A stretch of 43,948 bases of DNA from an uncultured Treponema sp. (GCF_946187725.1 NZ_CAMHSK010000021.1:1-43948); one strand, 5' to 3'; shown: positions 32,644-41,072, counted from the stretch's first letter. Notes: generated by a model not told the origin, from the letters alone. Program-made: numbers and translations.

Positions 32644-33186
32644 TTATTTAACCTGGCTGTAAAGTCCTGCCATTTCATCACGCCATTCACCGCGAGTGTT
32701 TTCTCTTGATTCCCACTCAATTGTTCTTCGGATAGAAAAATGTTTCTGATCATGCGGATTTGCGAAATATAAAACGGCGAATTTGCCTTGACCGATATAT
32801 GCGATTTTTTCAGTTGAAGAAATTTTTTCGCTCTCCGTGATTTTTGCAAGAACACAGTCGAAATGAACCGGATTTCCGCTCTCTTTATTTGGAAAAGCGT
32901 TCGCAATATCATTGATTGGCTCGCCACAAATCTCGCAGGAAATGACCTTTTCTTTAAAAGCACGGATTGCATTCTGATTTTCTTCGATTTCTTTTTGATT
33001 TACAGAAGAAGCCGCATATCTTCGTCTTTCCTGTCTGCGTTCATAAGATGCACTGCCGCGGCTTTCGTGCTTTCGCTCGGATTTAACTTCCTGCTTTTTG
33101 GGTTCACTTCTGCTGTTCTTCTCGTTGTTCTCGCGGTTTGACCAGCTTTGGTTTCTTCCACCGCGTCTTCTGTCACTTCGGCTCAT
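32644..33186 (-). CDS. hypothetical protein with basic N-terminus and CxxC...HxxC zinc-binding-like motif
   Basis: Of 180 residues, the first 65 are very basic and disordered (Arg, Lys, Ser, Glu, Asn), as in RNA- or ribosome-binding tails. Residues about 83-112 hold CEICGEPI and, later, HFDC, a likely zinc site. The C-terminal part has YIGQGKFAVLYF, reminiscent of a small beta domain. I do not recognise a named family. It is the last gene of the ribosomal/flagellar minus-strand run and overlaps the preceding small gene by 14 nt, with GAGGAG upstream of the ATG. The tRNA-Leu terminator faces its end. Confidence 0.75.
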   Translation of the reverse strand: MSRSDRRRGGRNQSWSNRENNEKNSRSEPKKQEVKSERKHESRGSASYERRQERRRYAASSVNQKEIEENQNAIRAFKEKVISCEICGEPINDIANAFPNKESGNPVHFDCVLAKITESEKISSTEKIAYIGQGKFAVLYFANPHDQKHFSIRRTIEWESRENTRGEWRDEMAGLYSQVK

Positions 33187-33358
33187 GCCTTCTCCTCATT
33201 AATTGTTGCTCGCTGTCTTCAACGATTTTACGGCTCAATACCTGAGCAATCCGCTGAACTGCAAAATCAACATATTCAGCATCGTGAATTTTTTTGCGCA
33301 GTTCCATTACGCGTGGCGAAAATGTTCCGTTTATTGTCGCTGATTTAGAAGAAGTCAT
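33173..33358 (-). CDS. small protein, possibly FlgM-like
   Basis: The 61-residue protein contains SPRVMELRKKIHDAEYVDF followed by VQRIAQVLSRKIVED. This helix-turn-helix spacing (LRxxI...xYxVD...IAxxL) recalls the C-terminal sigma28-binding part of the anti-sigma factor FlgM. The match rests on pattern only and is uncertain. Its place behind FliK-like and FlhB-like genes would suit a flagellar regulator. The ATG overlaps the yraN stop by 4 nt (ATGA), and its end overlaps the next gene, so it is certainly part of the operon. Confidence 0.6.
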   Translation of the reverse strand: MTSSKSATINGTFSPRVMELRKKIHDAEYVDFAVQRIAQVLSRKIVEDSEQQLMRRRHEPK

Positions 33359-33735
33359 ACAAACTCCGAAAAAGCATCTTGAATATGATAAACGCTTGGC
33401 AGATTCGGCATATCTATTACTAAAACATCAAATCTGATTCTGCTGTTATTATATTCTCGATGTTTTAGCAGAAAAAAATTAGCCGTTTTGACAATTTTCT
33501 TCTGTTTTCTGAAATCTAGCTCATGTGAAAGAGTCTCTGCATTTCCACTCGGCAAAGTCTTAACTTCCACAAAAATCAGAACATCGTCTTTTTCTGCAAT
33601 TATATCAATTTCACCGTACCTTGTCCGCCAGTTGCGTTCAATTATGCGGTAAGAATTTTCCAAAAGATAGGAACAGGCCTTATCTTCGCCACTGATTCCA
33701 ACGGAACGAGTTGATTTTTCACTCCTCGTTATCAT
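33355..33735 (-). CDS. YraN family protein (UPF0102)
   Basis: The protein has 126 residues from the ATG at 33735, which has GGAAGGA 5 nt upstream and lies inside the 3' end of the preceding gene; the longer frame to 33795 has no site. Motifs are GISGEDKACSYLLE, then RNWRTRYGEIDIIAE and VLIFVEVKTLPSG. These form a restriction-endonuclease-like core with the catalytic Asp, Glu and Lys (GEID, EVK). The cellular role of the family is unknown, though a nuclease fold is accepted. It is fully embedded in the operon by overlaps at both ends. Confidence 0.9.
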   Translation of the reverse strand: MITRSEKSTRSVGISGEDKACSYLLENSYRIIERNWRTRYGEIDIIAEKDDVLIFVEVKTLPSGNAETLSHELDFRKQKKIVKTANFFLLKHREYNNSRIRFDVLVIDMPNLPSVYHIQDAFSEFV

Positions 33736-33985
33736 CAATTCCTTCCAAATCCTCCAGAAGATAGATTGTCTCAGGATTCGGATAATTTCTGTCACTCACA
33801 AGATGCCCGTATGTAAGAAGATATTTGATGCCCCAGCGCTGAATTGCATCAATATGATAATTTTTGACAGATTTTTCTTCGCCAAGGAACATGTTTTCTC
33901 CATCATCAAAAAAAACAGGGGCTGAGAAGCGCATTCCAACCTTAATTTCCTTGCAGTCGATTTTATTGAATTTTTTGTCAGGCAT
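33719..33985 (-). CDS. stand-alone DUF3391-like small protein
   Basis: The 88-residue protein reads CKEIKVGMRFSAPVFFDDG, then EKSVKNYHIDAIQRWGIKYLLTYG, and ends in an acidic tail (LLEDLEGIDDNEE). The pattern (vGM, sapVff, a turn, then an IxxLxxWGI helix and a final TxG) resembles the DUF3391-type domain that precedes HD-GYP domains, here without the enzyme. Function is unknown. It overlaps the FlhB-like gene by 8 nt and yraN by 17 nt. Confidence 0.65.
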   Translation of the reverse strand: MPDKKFNKIDCKEIKVGMRFSAPVFFDDGENMFLGEEKSVKNYHIDAIQRWGIKYLLTYGHLVSDRNYPNPETIYLLEDLEGIDDNEE

Positions 33986-34268
33986 CTAAAATCCCCCTAT
34001 CTTTATTGTTTTCTTCTATTTTAACGACAAAGGCAAAAATGGCAGCAATTGCCGAATATGTGGACTCAGGAATAAAAGAGCCTACATTTTGAATTGAAAG
34101 CACATTCGCCATCTGAGCATCTTCAACGACCGGAACATCATTCTGCTTGGCAATTTCAACAAGACGCTGAGCGACGGAACCTTTTGCCTTTGCAGAAATG
34201 TAAGGAGCTTCGGCCCACTCCGGGTAGCGAAGTGCAACAGCAGAAAAAATCTTTTCGTCACAGTCCAT
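33978..34268 (-). CDS. FlhB cytoplasmic-domain homologue (FlhB2/FlhX type)
   Basis: The 96-residue protein matches the C-terminal cytoplasmic part of the type III export switch FlhB: AVALRYPEW, then AQRLVEIAKQNDVPVVEDAQMANVL and GSFIPESTYSAIAAIFAFV. The membrane part and the autocleavage NPTH motif are absent, as in the small FlhB paralogues of spirochaetes and other bacteria. It may assist flagellar export switching. The ATG at 34268 overlaps the FliK-like stop (TGATG); GGGGAG lies upstream. A GTG one codon earlier is possible. Confidence 0.85.
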   Translation of the reverse strand: MDCDEKIFSAVALRYPEWAEAPYISAKAKGSVAQRLVEIAKQNDVPVVEDAQMANVLSIQNVGSFIPESTYSAIAAIFAFVVKIEENNKDRGILDA

Positions 34269-35389
34269 CACGCACTCCCCCTCACGCAGGCAAAACTTTC
34301 ATCATCTGAGCAAAAGCCGCAAAGCAAGTTAAAATCGCACTGCTCGACATGAATTTTGCCGGCATTCTTTGAAAGCATAGCTGTAAGAACTGAATGCTTG
34401 CCGTTAAAAGAAGGCGAATCAGAAGCAAATCTTACTTTCTCAATTTCTGAGTTCTTATAGTATAACACAAATATATTGCTTTTTTCGCGATTTTTCAAAT
34501 TAATTATCGTTTTTTCAAGATTTTTTAGTTCAGAATCGAAAAGGAACCTGATATTCCCTGAATAATTTTTAAAATCCCACTCAAAAGGAAGAAACAGCCA
34601 ATGCCGAAGCGGAGAACTTTTTTTGCCGCCAGAAAGAATTGAATTGAAAGCCGTAAGAATGCCCGAATCATGCGTTTCAGCTGCAAAATCAACTGAATCA
34701 AAATAATCTTTTACAAGCCCCTTTGAAACGCGGTCAGCTTGAGAAGCTTTTGCCCCGCCCTTAACAGAAAAATCTTCACGCTCTGCAGCTGCACTTCCAG
34801 AACCGCCTTTTCGCCTTTTTTCCTGCCCCTGATTATCCTGATTTCGGCCGAGAACCGCATTCACTTTTTCCTCATCAGAAGGCAGCCCCTTTTCATCAAG
34901 AAGAAATGAAACCTGCGCCTCTTCCTCGTTTACAAAACCGTCTTTTTTCGCCTGAGTCAAAGCCTTTTTGGCCGCCTCAGCATCAATTTTAATTCCGATT
35001 TGCTGCATGAATTGAAGGATTTTAAAAGATTCCGCATTCGGCTCAAATCCAAGCGAAGAAAGAAGATTCTGAACTTCTGGAGAAAGATTTTGATTGGTTG
35101 CAGTAAGTTTCTGAACCAATTTGTCAGTATTTTTTGATTCCTGTACAAGTGAAAGAGCAAGCTGATTTCCGGTTATTTTTACTTTCGCCTGAAAAACCTG
35201 CCCGACGGTCAGTTTTGCCTCAGATTTGACCTCAATCATTTTTCCAGCAAGGGAGACCGTGTAAGAGCCGTTTCCATTAGCAGCAAGAACTCTTCCTTTG
35301 ACAGTAGTTCCGCTCCGTAAAACAGAAGCGTTTTGAAGATTTTGAGAAAGATTATCCTGTACAATGCGGATTGCAGTTGTCATAGACAT
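34268..35389 (-). CDS. FliK-like protein (hook-length control type)
   Basis: The 373-residue protein starts with a beta domain common in FliK homologues that precede flhB-type genes: GTTVKGRVLAANGNGSYTVS, then LAGKMIEVKSEAKLTVGQVFQAKV. A Gln/Lys/Ser-rich middle (residues about 90-220) leads to a C-terminal beta-rich part (LFLPFEWDFKNYSGNIRFL) similar to the FliK C-terminal domain that contacts FlhB. Its coupling to the FlhB-like gene supports this. The start codon comes 1 nt after the T run of a terminator-like repeat and has no Shine-Dalgarno, so its expression is unusual. The second ATG, at 35383, is an alternative start. Confidence 0.75.
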   Translation of the reverse strand: MSMTTAIRIVQDNLSQNLQNASVLRSGTTVKGRVLAANGNGSYTVSLAGKMIEVKSEAKLTVGQVFQAKVKITGNQLALSLVQESKNTDKLVQKLTATNQNLSPEVQNLLSSLGFEPNAESFKILQFMQQIGIKIDAEAAKKALTQAKKDGFVNEEEAQVSFLLDEKGLPSDEEKVNAVLGRNQDNQGQEKRRKGGSGSAAAEREDFSVKGGAKASQADRVSKGLVKDYFDSVDFAAETHDSGILTAFNSILSGGKKSSPLRHWLFLPFEWDFKNYSGNIRFLFDSELKNLEKTIINLKNREKSNIFVLYYKNSEIEKVRFASDSPSFNGKHSVLTAMLSKNAGKIHVEQCDFNLLCGFCSDDESFACVRGSA

Positions 35390-35464
35390 AAAAAAATAAC
35401 CACAGATGTCACAGATTACACAGACTTTTTATTTCAATCTGTGACATCTGCATAATCTGTGGTT
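35390..35464. repeat. CACAGAT-unit repeat forming a long hairpin with T run
   Basis: The arm AACCACAGATGTCACAGATT (35398-35417) pairs with AATCTGTGAC...TGTGGTT up to 35464. The right arm carries an extra 9-nt unit. Each arm is itself tandem CACAGA units at 9-nt steps. On the minus strand seven T follow, ending 1 nt before the FliK-like ATG, so it may act as an attenuator between rplS and the flagellar genes. Confidence 0.75.
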
Positions 35465-35488
35465 TAATTAGTCATTAGAAAATACTAA

Positions 35489-35956
35489 TTATTTTTTTGC
35501 TACTGCGTGTTCTGCAGCTTCCTCAGCTTTTACTTCAGCTTTGAGAGCAGCTTCTTTCTCTGCAGCAGCTTTAGAAAGGTCGCGTGACCACTTGAGGTAC
35601 TCAACTGCCGGCTGACCGATGAGTTCCTTAACTTTTGCAGCCTTACCAACTTTGTCGCGGATATAGTAGAGCTTAGAGTGGCGAACTTTACCTGGGCGAA
35701 CAACTTCTACATTTACAACGCGTGGGCTGTAAACCGGGAAGATTCGCTCAACACCAACGCCGTAAGAAATCTTGCGGACAGTGAATGTTTTGCGTACGCC
35801 AGAGTTCTTGATTGCAATTACGAGGCCTTCAAAAATCTGAATTCGTTTTGTTTTGCCCTCGATAATCTCAAAGTGAACTTTTACTGTGTCGCCAACTCTG
35901 AAGTTGAGAGAAGTTTCGTCTTCCTGCTGTGCTTCAATAGTTCTGATAAGATCCAT
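35489..35956 (-). CDS. rplS: 50S ribosomal protein L19 with C-terminal extension
   Basis: The L19 core is clear: [26 protein letters not shown], then [21 protein letters not shown] and [17 protein letters not shown]. The protein has 155 residues, where about 115 is usual. The last 40 residues are an extension with low-complexity Ala/Glu/Lys ([23 protein letters not shown]). L19 sits at the 30S/50S interface. The stop of trmD and this ATG are 2 nt apart, with AGGAG inside the trmD end. Confidence 0.96.
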   Translation of the reverse strand: MDLIRTIEAQQEDETSLNFRVGDTVKVHFEIIEGKTKRIQIFEGLVIAIKNSGVRKTFTVRKISYGVGVERIFPVYSPRVVNVEVVRPGKVRHSKLYYIRDKVGKAAKVKELIGQPAVEYLKWSRDLSKAAAEKEAALKAEVKAEEAAEHAVAKK

Positions 35957-35958
35957 TG

Positions 35959-36726
35959 TTATTTTCTCCTTTTTCTGCGGACATTCTTTAATGAAGATTG
36001 CTCCGCGATTTCCTCAATCATTTTTTCAGCTTCTGTAGTGAGCAAGCCCTGAATCCTTGCAGAGGCGATTAAATCCGGCCTGTTTGCAAGTGTTTTTTGG
36101 AGCCGCTTTTTCAGCCGCCACTTCCGAATAAGTTCATGGTTGCCCGAAGTAAGAACCTCCGGCACTGCCAAGTCCTTGTATACAGCCGGGTGCGTATACT
36201 GAGGATATTCCAAAAGTCCGTCAGAATAACTTTCTTCGTCCAAACTTTCCGGGGTAATAACATTTTCCACAAGACGATACACTGAATCAACAATGACCGT
36301 TGCGGCAAGTTCCCCGCTGGACATAACATAATCCCCGATAGAGATTTCGTCGTCCACATACAAGTCGATAATCCGCTGGTCAATACCTTCGTATCTTCCA
36401 CAGACAAGGACAATTTCATCTTTCTGACTAAGTTCAAGCGCTTTTTTTTGAGTGAATGGCTTTCCTGAAGGTGTGACATAAATCACATGCTTTTTGTAGG
36501 CCTTTACGCTGTCAAGCGCCCTGCCGAGTGGTTCCGCCATTAAAAGCTGCCCCGCTCCGCCCCCGTACGGCTTGTCATCACAAGTTTTGTGTTTATCAAA
36601 GGCAAAATCCCTGATATTCACTAAATCGTAGGCAATAATTCCCTTTTCAACCGCTTTCGCCATGATTGAGGCTTCAAAAAAAGCGCGCGGAATCTCAGGA
36701 AATAAGGTCAGCACAGTAAATTTCAT
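35959..36726 (-). CDS. trmD: tRNA (guanine-37-N1)-methyltransferase
   Basis: This 255-residue SPOUT methyltransferase modifies G37 of tRNAs with SAM and prevents +1 frameshifting. Motifs are [12 protein letters not shown], then the knot region [43 protein letters not shown] and [18 protein letters not shown], all diagnostic. The C-terminal part ([18 protein letters not shown]) is the tRNA-contacting domain. It starts 4 nt after the rimM stop with GGAG within rimM, in the classical order rimM-trmD-rplS. Confidence 0.97.
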   Translation of the reverse strand: MKFTVLTLFPEIPRAFFEASIMAKAVEKGIIAYDLVNIRDFAFDKHKTCDDKPYGGGAGQLLMAEPLGRALDSVKAYKKHVIYVTPSGKPFTQKKALELSQKDEIVLVCGRYEGIDQRIIDLYVDDEISIGDYVMSSGELAATVIVDSVYRLVENVITPESLDEESYSDGLLEYPQYTHPAVYKDLAVPEVLTSGNHELIRKWRLKKRLQKTLANRPDLIASARIQGLLTTEAEKMIEEIAEQSSLKNVRRKRRK

Positions 36727-36730
36727 GGAA

Positions 36731-37333
36731 TTACTCCAGAATCCAGAGGTGCATCAACTGGATCATCTTGTTTTTAACATCAACCTTTCCAATGAACTGA
36801 TCCTTGAGCGGCACATAGACCGTCCGAATCTTGCCATTTGAATCGAATTTGACATCGTTACTAAGACAATCACAATCCTCGGTCAGGAGAACTTCTAACA
36901 GGTTCCCAGAACCGCCTTCCGTTACGTCTGTGATTGTACCCACCTTTATGGGTGCAGAATTATCTGCCAATCCGTCTTTACCCTTGTAAACAAGAGCACA
37001 TTTTTTTAAGTCTTCGACATACCACTCGTTCTTACGCAAAGGACAAGCTTTGTCTCTCGGCACGACAATTTCCCATTTGTTGTACTTTTGTACGGCTTCA
37101 GGGGAATCAATTCCTGCCAGTTTCATGTACAAGTCACGACCGCCGACTTCCGCGTATTCGACCGAAAAGGACTTTTGCTCCCCGGTCCTGCCGTTTCTCA
37201 AAGCAACTTCTTCCATTTGAGCGAAATGCTCATATTCACCGGAAGTGCTTTCTACTTTAAATTTACCCGAAATTCCATGCGAACCCCGGACAAAACCAAC
37301 AATAAAGTTGTCGTTCTGATTAGATTGTTCCAC
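36731..37333 (-). CDS. rimM: 16S rRNA processing protein RimM
   Basis: The 200-residue 30S maturation factor has the N-terminal RimM barrel (FIVGFVRGSHGISGKFKVES, then LYMKLAGIDSPEAVQKYNKWEIVV) and the PRC-like C-terminal domain (EWYVEDLKKCALVY, then VGTITDVTEGGSGNLLEV and VYVPLKDQFI). RimM binds ribosomal protein S19 during head assembly. The start is a GTG, 7 nt after the khpA stop, without a clear Shine-Dalgarno, so it may depend on coupling. A short insertion lies around residues 145-155 (CDCLSNDVKFDSN). Confidence 0.93.
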   Translation of the reverse strand: MEQSNQNDNFIVGFVRGSHGISGKFKVESTSGEYEHFAQMEEVALRNGRTGEQKSFSVEYAEVGGRDLYMKLAGIDSPEAVQKYNKWEIVVPRDKACPLRKNEWYVEDLKKCALVYKGKDGLADNSAPIKVGTITDVTEGGSGNLLEVLLTEDCDCLSNDVKFDSNGKIRTVYVPLKDQFIGKVDVKNKMIQLMHLWILE

Positions 37334-37340
37334 AGTTCAA

Positions 37341-37574
37341 TTAGTCCAGTATGTCCAGGCTGTAATGCTTGCCATCTCTACTGGCTGATGCACTCAATAC
37401 TGTGCGCAATGCTTTAGCAATTCGACCATATTTGCCGATTACCTTACCAATGTCACCCTGGGCTACACGAAGTTCGAGAATCGGACCGCGTTCACCTTCG
37501 GTTTCATTTACCGAGACTGCACTGGGATCATCGACCAATGATTTTGCAATGTATTCAATCAGGTCTTTTTCCAT
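37341..37574 (-). CDS. khpA: KH-domain RNA-binding protein KhpA
   Basis: The 77-residue protein is a single type II KH domain: EYIAKSLVDDPSAV, then LELRVAQGDIGKVIGKYGRI with the GxxG-type GKYG loop, and ALRTVLSAS. KhpA proteins bind RNA together with KhpB and affect cell division and translation in Gram-positives; in spirochaetes the role is untested to my knowledge. The position between rpsP and rimM is the usual one. GGGAG and GGGG lie before the ATG. Confidence 0.93.
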   Translation of the reverse strand: MEKDLIEYIAKSLVDDPSAVSVNETEGERGPILELRVAQGDIGKVIGKYGRIAKALRTVLSASASRDGKHYSLDILD

Positions 37575-37594
37575 TCCCCGTTACTCCCGTTAAA

Positions 37595-37843
37595 CTATTT
37601 GTTAAGGCCGTTTTTGCTAAGAATTCTCTTGACTGTTTCTGTCGGCTGTGCACCAACTCCAATCCAATACTTTGCACGCTCCATGTCTACGGTAACCTGG
37701 TTGCCTTCTGTCTGTGTGACTGGCTGGTAAGTTCCGATTTCTTCAATGGTAACGCCATCGCGCGGTACGCGTGAATCCTGAACAACGATTCGGTAGCAAG
37801 GTCGTTTTTTTGCACCGAGTCTCTTGAGTCTGATTTTGACCAC
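37595..37843 (-). CDS. rpsP: 30S ribosomal protein S16
   Basis: The 82-residue S16 has the signature [20 protein letters not shown], then [20 protein letters not shown] and [22 protein letters not shown] chose the GTG at 37843 with GGAGG upstream, giving the normal N-terminus; the frame runs further upstream only by chance. It is the first gene of the minus-strand operon and has a good promoter at 37877-37905. Confidence 0.97.
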   Translation of the reverse strand: MVKIRLKRLGAKKRPCYRIVVQDSRVPRDGVTIEEIGTYQPVTQTEGNQVTVDMERAKYWIGVGAQPTETVKRILSKNGLNK

Positions 37844-37876
37844 AATATTCCTCCAATTATAGAATTGTGAAATAAC

Positions 37877-37905
37877 AATATATCTTTTTTGAAAAGAATA
37901 ATCAA
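37877..37905 (-). promoter_or_regulatory. promoter of the rpsP operon
   Basis: On the minus strand TTGATT (37900-37905), a 17-nt spacer and TATATT (37877-37882), about 34 nt before the GTG of rpsP. Confidence 0.65.
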
Positions 37906-37915
37906 TACATTTTAA

Positions 37916-37965
37916 AATTAGCAATTAGTAATGAGCAATTAGCAGTTATTAATGAACAATTATTT
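37916..37965. repeat. tandem AATTAGCAAT-type short repeats
   Basis: Imperfect 9-12 nt units with the core GCAATTAG or a close variant follow one another (AAATTAGCAATTAG, TAATGAGCAATTAG, CAGTTATTAATGAACAATTA). The same core occurs in the inverted repeat at 22500-22588. Confidence 0.55.
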
Positions 37966-37989
37966 CTTTAAAAAATCCACGGGCAGATT

Positions 37990-37995
37990 TATAAT
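37990..37995 (+). promoter_or_regulatory. -10 box of the second chemoreceptor
   Basis: TATAAT lies 22 nt before the ATG at 38018; no good -35 is seen at 16-18 nt spacing. Confidence 0.35.
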
Positions 37996-38017
37996 GAAAA
38001 TATTGGAGGAATAGCTA

Positions 38018-39835
38018 ATGTTTAAATCCCTGAAATTTAAATTTATCGCAGGTTCCGTCACTTTCATCCTGATTTCGCTTATCATCGTAACTTCCATTGC
38101 TACACTCAGTATAATCCACACCGCAGAAGAATTTGCAGCCATGCAGGGAAAGCCGGTCGTCGAAAAAGTCTGGAATTATATCGACGGCGATAAATTCGAA
38201 AAACTTACACAGAGTCTTGATTCAACAGACGAATGGGCAGAAGAAACCCGCCTCTGGATGCTTGATGTCGCACAGACAGCAGGATGCTCTTATCTTTTTA
38301 CGATGGCTCCTGTTTCTGGCACAACTTACCGCTATATAATAGATGGAAGCTGTGATCCCACTGATACAGAAAACTTTTCACCGATGGGCACAGAAGAAGA
38401 CATTGATTCATGGAGTCAGGCACCTTTTGACACCATGAAAACAGGCAAACTAACGACTTCCGGCATGGTCTATCAGGAAGGCTGGGGCTGGACAATCTCA
38501 ACATACAAGGCAATCAAAAACTCACGCGGTTCAATCGTAGGCTTCGTGGGATGCGACTTTGAAATCTCATTCATCATAAACACAATCAAGCTCAGAGTCG
38601 CCACAATCGCCGTAATCGGAGCAATTCTTTTGATTCTCAGCGGGGTAATCCTCTACCTGTTCTCAAGCGCAATTTTCGGTTCAATGAAAATGATTTCAAA
38701 TGAAATGAAGCAGATTTCAGACGGTACGGCCGATTTGACGCACCGGATTCCCGAAAAAGGAGAAAATGAGCTTACGGATTTGGCAATTAACTGCAACAAG
38801 GTGATTCAAAGCATCGGTAATCTCGTGGGAACACTTCAGGAAGAAACCAATGTTCTCAACGAAACCGGAAGCAGACTGACCGAAAGAATGCAGGGCTCTC
38901 TACAGCAGATTTCAGGGGCTGTTACCAGGGTTCACGAAATTGATTCAGAAATTTCATCACAGGCAAACAAAATCGAAGTCATTGCCGGAGGAATCAATTC
39001 GGTCGAGCAGGAAATTTCAAATCTTGACGATAGAATCAGTGAACAGGCCGGAGCGATTTCCGAAAGTTCCAGTGCAATCGAGGAAATCTCACTAAATATA
39101 CGCTCAGTCAGCAAAAATGTGGACACAATCACCGAAGAATATGAAGTTCTGACCCATGAAGCACATAAAGGCAGCAAATTACAGGAAGAAGTTTCAAGTC
39201 AAATCGATGAAATCTCAAAGCAGTCCGAGAATTTGAACGAAGCAAACCAGGCAATCGCCGCAATCGCAGAGCAGACAAACCTGCTTGCCATGAATGCCGC
39301 AATCGAAGCTGCTCATGCCGGTGATGTTGGAAAAGGATTTTCGGTTGTTGCAGATGAAATCCGGGCACTGGCAGAAACGAGTGCCACGCAATCAATGGAA
39401 ATCAAGAATCTTCTTGACGGCATTTCCGAAGCAATTCAAGGAATCGTTCAGTCATCAAAACAGTCATCCGAATCCTTTGAGCGGGTCGGAACGAAAATTG
39501 CAAGAATGGACTCGATGATGCGAGAAATCAAGGGCGGAATGTCAGAAGAAACTGCGGGCGTTCAGAATATCCTGCAGACGATGCAGTCTCTTGACCAGTC
39601 ACGAAAGCAAATCAGCAATGCTTCCGACAACATGAAGGATGCAAGCAAATCTGTATTCGCCGGAATCTCAGAGCTTAAATCAATTTCAGAACGCACGCGC
39701 CAAGATTCAGAGCAGATTACAAATATCATTCAGGACATGAAGAGTGCCGCGCAGGAAGCAGCGGATGCGAGCGAAATTTCACAGGACGCTACACAAAATG
39801 TCGTTCAGATGATAAATGGATTCAAAGTAAAATGA
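38018..39835 (+). CDS. methyl-accepting chemotaxis protein
   Basis: The 605-residue receptor has a membrane helix near 10-32 and a periplasmic sensor of about 160 residues ([19 protein letters not shown], then [12 protein letters not shown], a Cache-like pattern). A second helix lies near 192-216, followed by a HAMP ([22 protein letters not shown]) and the signalling coiled coil. The tip is near residues 417-449 with [11 protein letters not shown] and [18 protein letters not shown] precedes the ATG. It stands alone, divergent from rpsP and convergent with rluA. The sensor is shorter than that of the receptor at 532-2625 and unrelated at sequence level by eye, so the ligands probably differ. 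Confidence 0.93.
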   Translation: MFKSLKFKFIAGSVTFILISLIIVTSIATLSIIHTAEEFAAMQGKPVVEKVWNYIDGDKFEKLTQSLDSTDEWAEETRLWMLDVAQTAGCSYLFTMAPVSGTTYRYIIDGSCDPTDTENFSPMGTEEDIDSWSQAPFDTMKTGKLTTSGMVYQEGWGWTISTYKAIKNSRGSIVGFVGCDFEISFIINTIKLRVATIAVIGAILLILSGVILYLFSSAIFGSMKMISNEMKQISDGTADLTHRIPEKGENELTDLAINCNKVIQSIGNLVGTLQEETNVLNETGSRLTERMQGSLQQISGAVTRVHEIDSEISSQANKIEVIAGGINSVEQEISNLDDRISEQAGAISESSSAIEEISLNIRSVSKNVDTITEEYEVLTHEAHKGSKLQEEVSSQIDEISKQSENLNEANQAIAAIAEQTNLLAMNAAIEAAHAGDVGKGFSVVADEIRALAETSATQSMEIKNLLDGISEAIQGIVQSSKQSSESFERVGTKIARMDSMMREIKGGMSEETAGVQNILQTMQSLDQSRKQISNASDNMKDASKSVFAGISELKSISERTRQDSEQITNIIQDMKSAAQEAADASEISQDATQNVVQMINGFKVK

Positions 39836-39884
39836 TTTTTAACGGAAGGTGTTCGTAAAGGTGAAGTTTTCTAACATCTATGTT

Positions 39885-40886
39885 TTATGCCCAGCCGCTT
39901 TCCTTTTCCACACACATAATCTCGCCTGAGACCGGGTGCGGAAAAGTGAGCGAACGAGCATGAAGCATGATTCTTTCATGAGGATGACCGCCGTAAAGCT
40001 CATCGCCCAAAATCGGAATTCCGAGCGAAGAAAGATGCACACGAATCTGATGTGTCCGGCCTGTGAGCGGGCGACATTCTAATAGAAGAAAACGATTATC
40101 CCCAGCCCTGAGCATTGCACTTCCAACAGCGATTTTCGACAAATCATCTGTGGTCAGTTCCTTTAAGACCTTGAAGTCCGTTTTTGAAGGAAGACCGCCG
40201 TTTTTTTCACTCATCTTTCCCCATTTAGCAGCCTGCCCCTTTGGACTCACCCTTCCCATCGGAAATTCAACCGAAAACTCTTTACCGACAGGGAAGTTCT
40301 TAATTTCAGAAGATTTTATACAGACAATTGCGTTGTACACTTTTCTTGCCGTGTGATTCTCAAACATATCATGACAAGCGGCGTTCACGCTCCGTGATTT
40401 TGTAAAGAGAATGACTCCGCTTGTATCACGGTCAAGACGATGCATGATTCCTGCATAAGGCGGATTTTTTGCATTTGGCTTTTCGATTTTCTGTTTTTCG
40501 AACAAAAACCTCACTACAGCCGCATGAAGGTTGTCACGGCTTTCGACCATGCCGGCTTCACTTGGGAAATGAGTGGGCTTATTTACAACGATTATGCTTT
40601 CATCCTCAAAAAGAACATCCTTTTCGGTCAGTTCAAAAGCGATGTCATCCGGCTGTTTTTCAAAAAAAAGTTTTTCTTCATCAATCTGAACAGAAACCGC
40701 ACTTCCCGCCCGCAAATTGAAAGCAGGAACACGAATCTGCCGCCCGTTTACACTGACACTGCCGGCCACAATGAGACGGCGAATTTTTGAATTTGACACT
40801 GATTCACCAAGCAGACGGGGAAGCTCGGAACGAAGCAATTCATTGAGAGAAGTTGATTTTTCGGATTTTAGAAAGAATGATTTCAT
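39885..40886 (-). CDS. RluA-family pseudouridine synthase
   Basis: The protein has 333 residues from the ATG at 40886 (a TTG 33 nt upstream is less likely). An N-terminal S4 RNA-binding domain (SKIRRLIVAGSVSVNGRQI, then FNLRAGSAVSVQI) precedes the catalytic domain with motif HRLDRDTSGVILFTKS, whose RLD Asp is the nucleophile, around residue 150. Further motifs are ARKVYNAIV, RPLTGRTHQIRVHL and GDELYGG. It converts uridines in 23S rRNA or tRNA; which site (RluC, RluD or other) cannot be told. No Shine-Dalgarno is evident, and a GC-rich palindrome block lies directly upstream. Confidence 0.93.
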   Translation of the reverse strand: MKSFFLKSEKSTSLNELLRSELPRLLGESVSNSKIRRLIVAGSVSVNGRQIRVPAFNLRAGSAVSVQIDEEKLFFEKQPDDIAFELTEKDVLFEDESIIVVNKPTHFPSEAGMVESRDNLHAAVVRFLFEKQKIEKPNAKNPPYAGIMHRLDRDTSGVILFTKSRSVNAACHDMFENHTARKVYNAIVCIKSSEIKNFPVGKEFSVEFPMGRVSPKGQAAKWGKMSEKNGGLPSKTDFKVLKELTTDDLSKIAVGSAMLRAGDNRFLLLECRPLTGRTHQIRVHLSSLGIPILGDELYGGHPHERIMLHARSLTFPHPVSGEIMCVEKESGWA

Positions 40887-40911
40887 AAGAAAAAGCGGTA
40901 GGGATTGTAGG

Positions 40912-41056
40912 AGCGGCAAAGCCGTTCATGGGGCTAGTGCCCCATGAATGAAGCGGTAGCGGAACCCAAACGAGCACGACAACGAAAGTGCTCGCGAAAA
41001 GCCCGACCGCTGCGTTACGGAGCGAAGCGAAGTAGCAGCGGTACCGCCCGACTGCC
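40912..41056. repeat. GC-rich block of nested palindromes
   Basis: Inside 145 nt lie CGGC/GCCG (40913-40923), a palindrome with 10-bp arms TTCATGGGGC around TAGT (40924-40947), GAGCAC/GTGCTC (40971-40992) and ACCGCTGC/GCAGCGGT (41005-41041). Units AGCGGTAGCGG and GCGAAGCGAAG recur. It is far more GC-rich than its surroundings and non-coding on both strands as far as I can see. Confidence 0.75.
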
Positions 41057-41072
41057 ACCTCTAATTTGGGAT

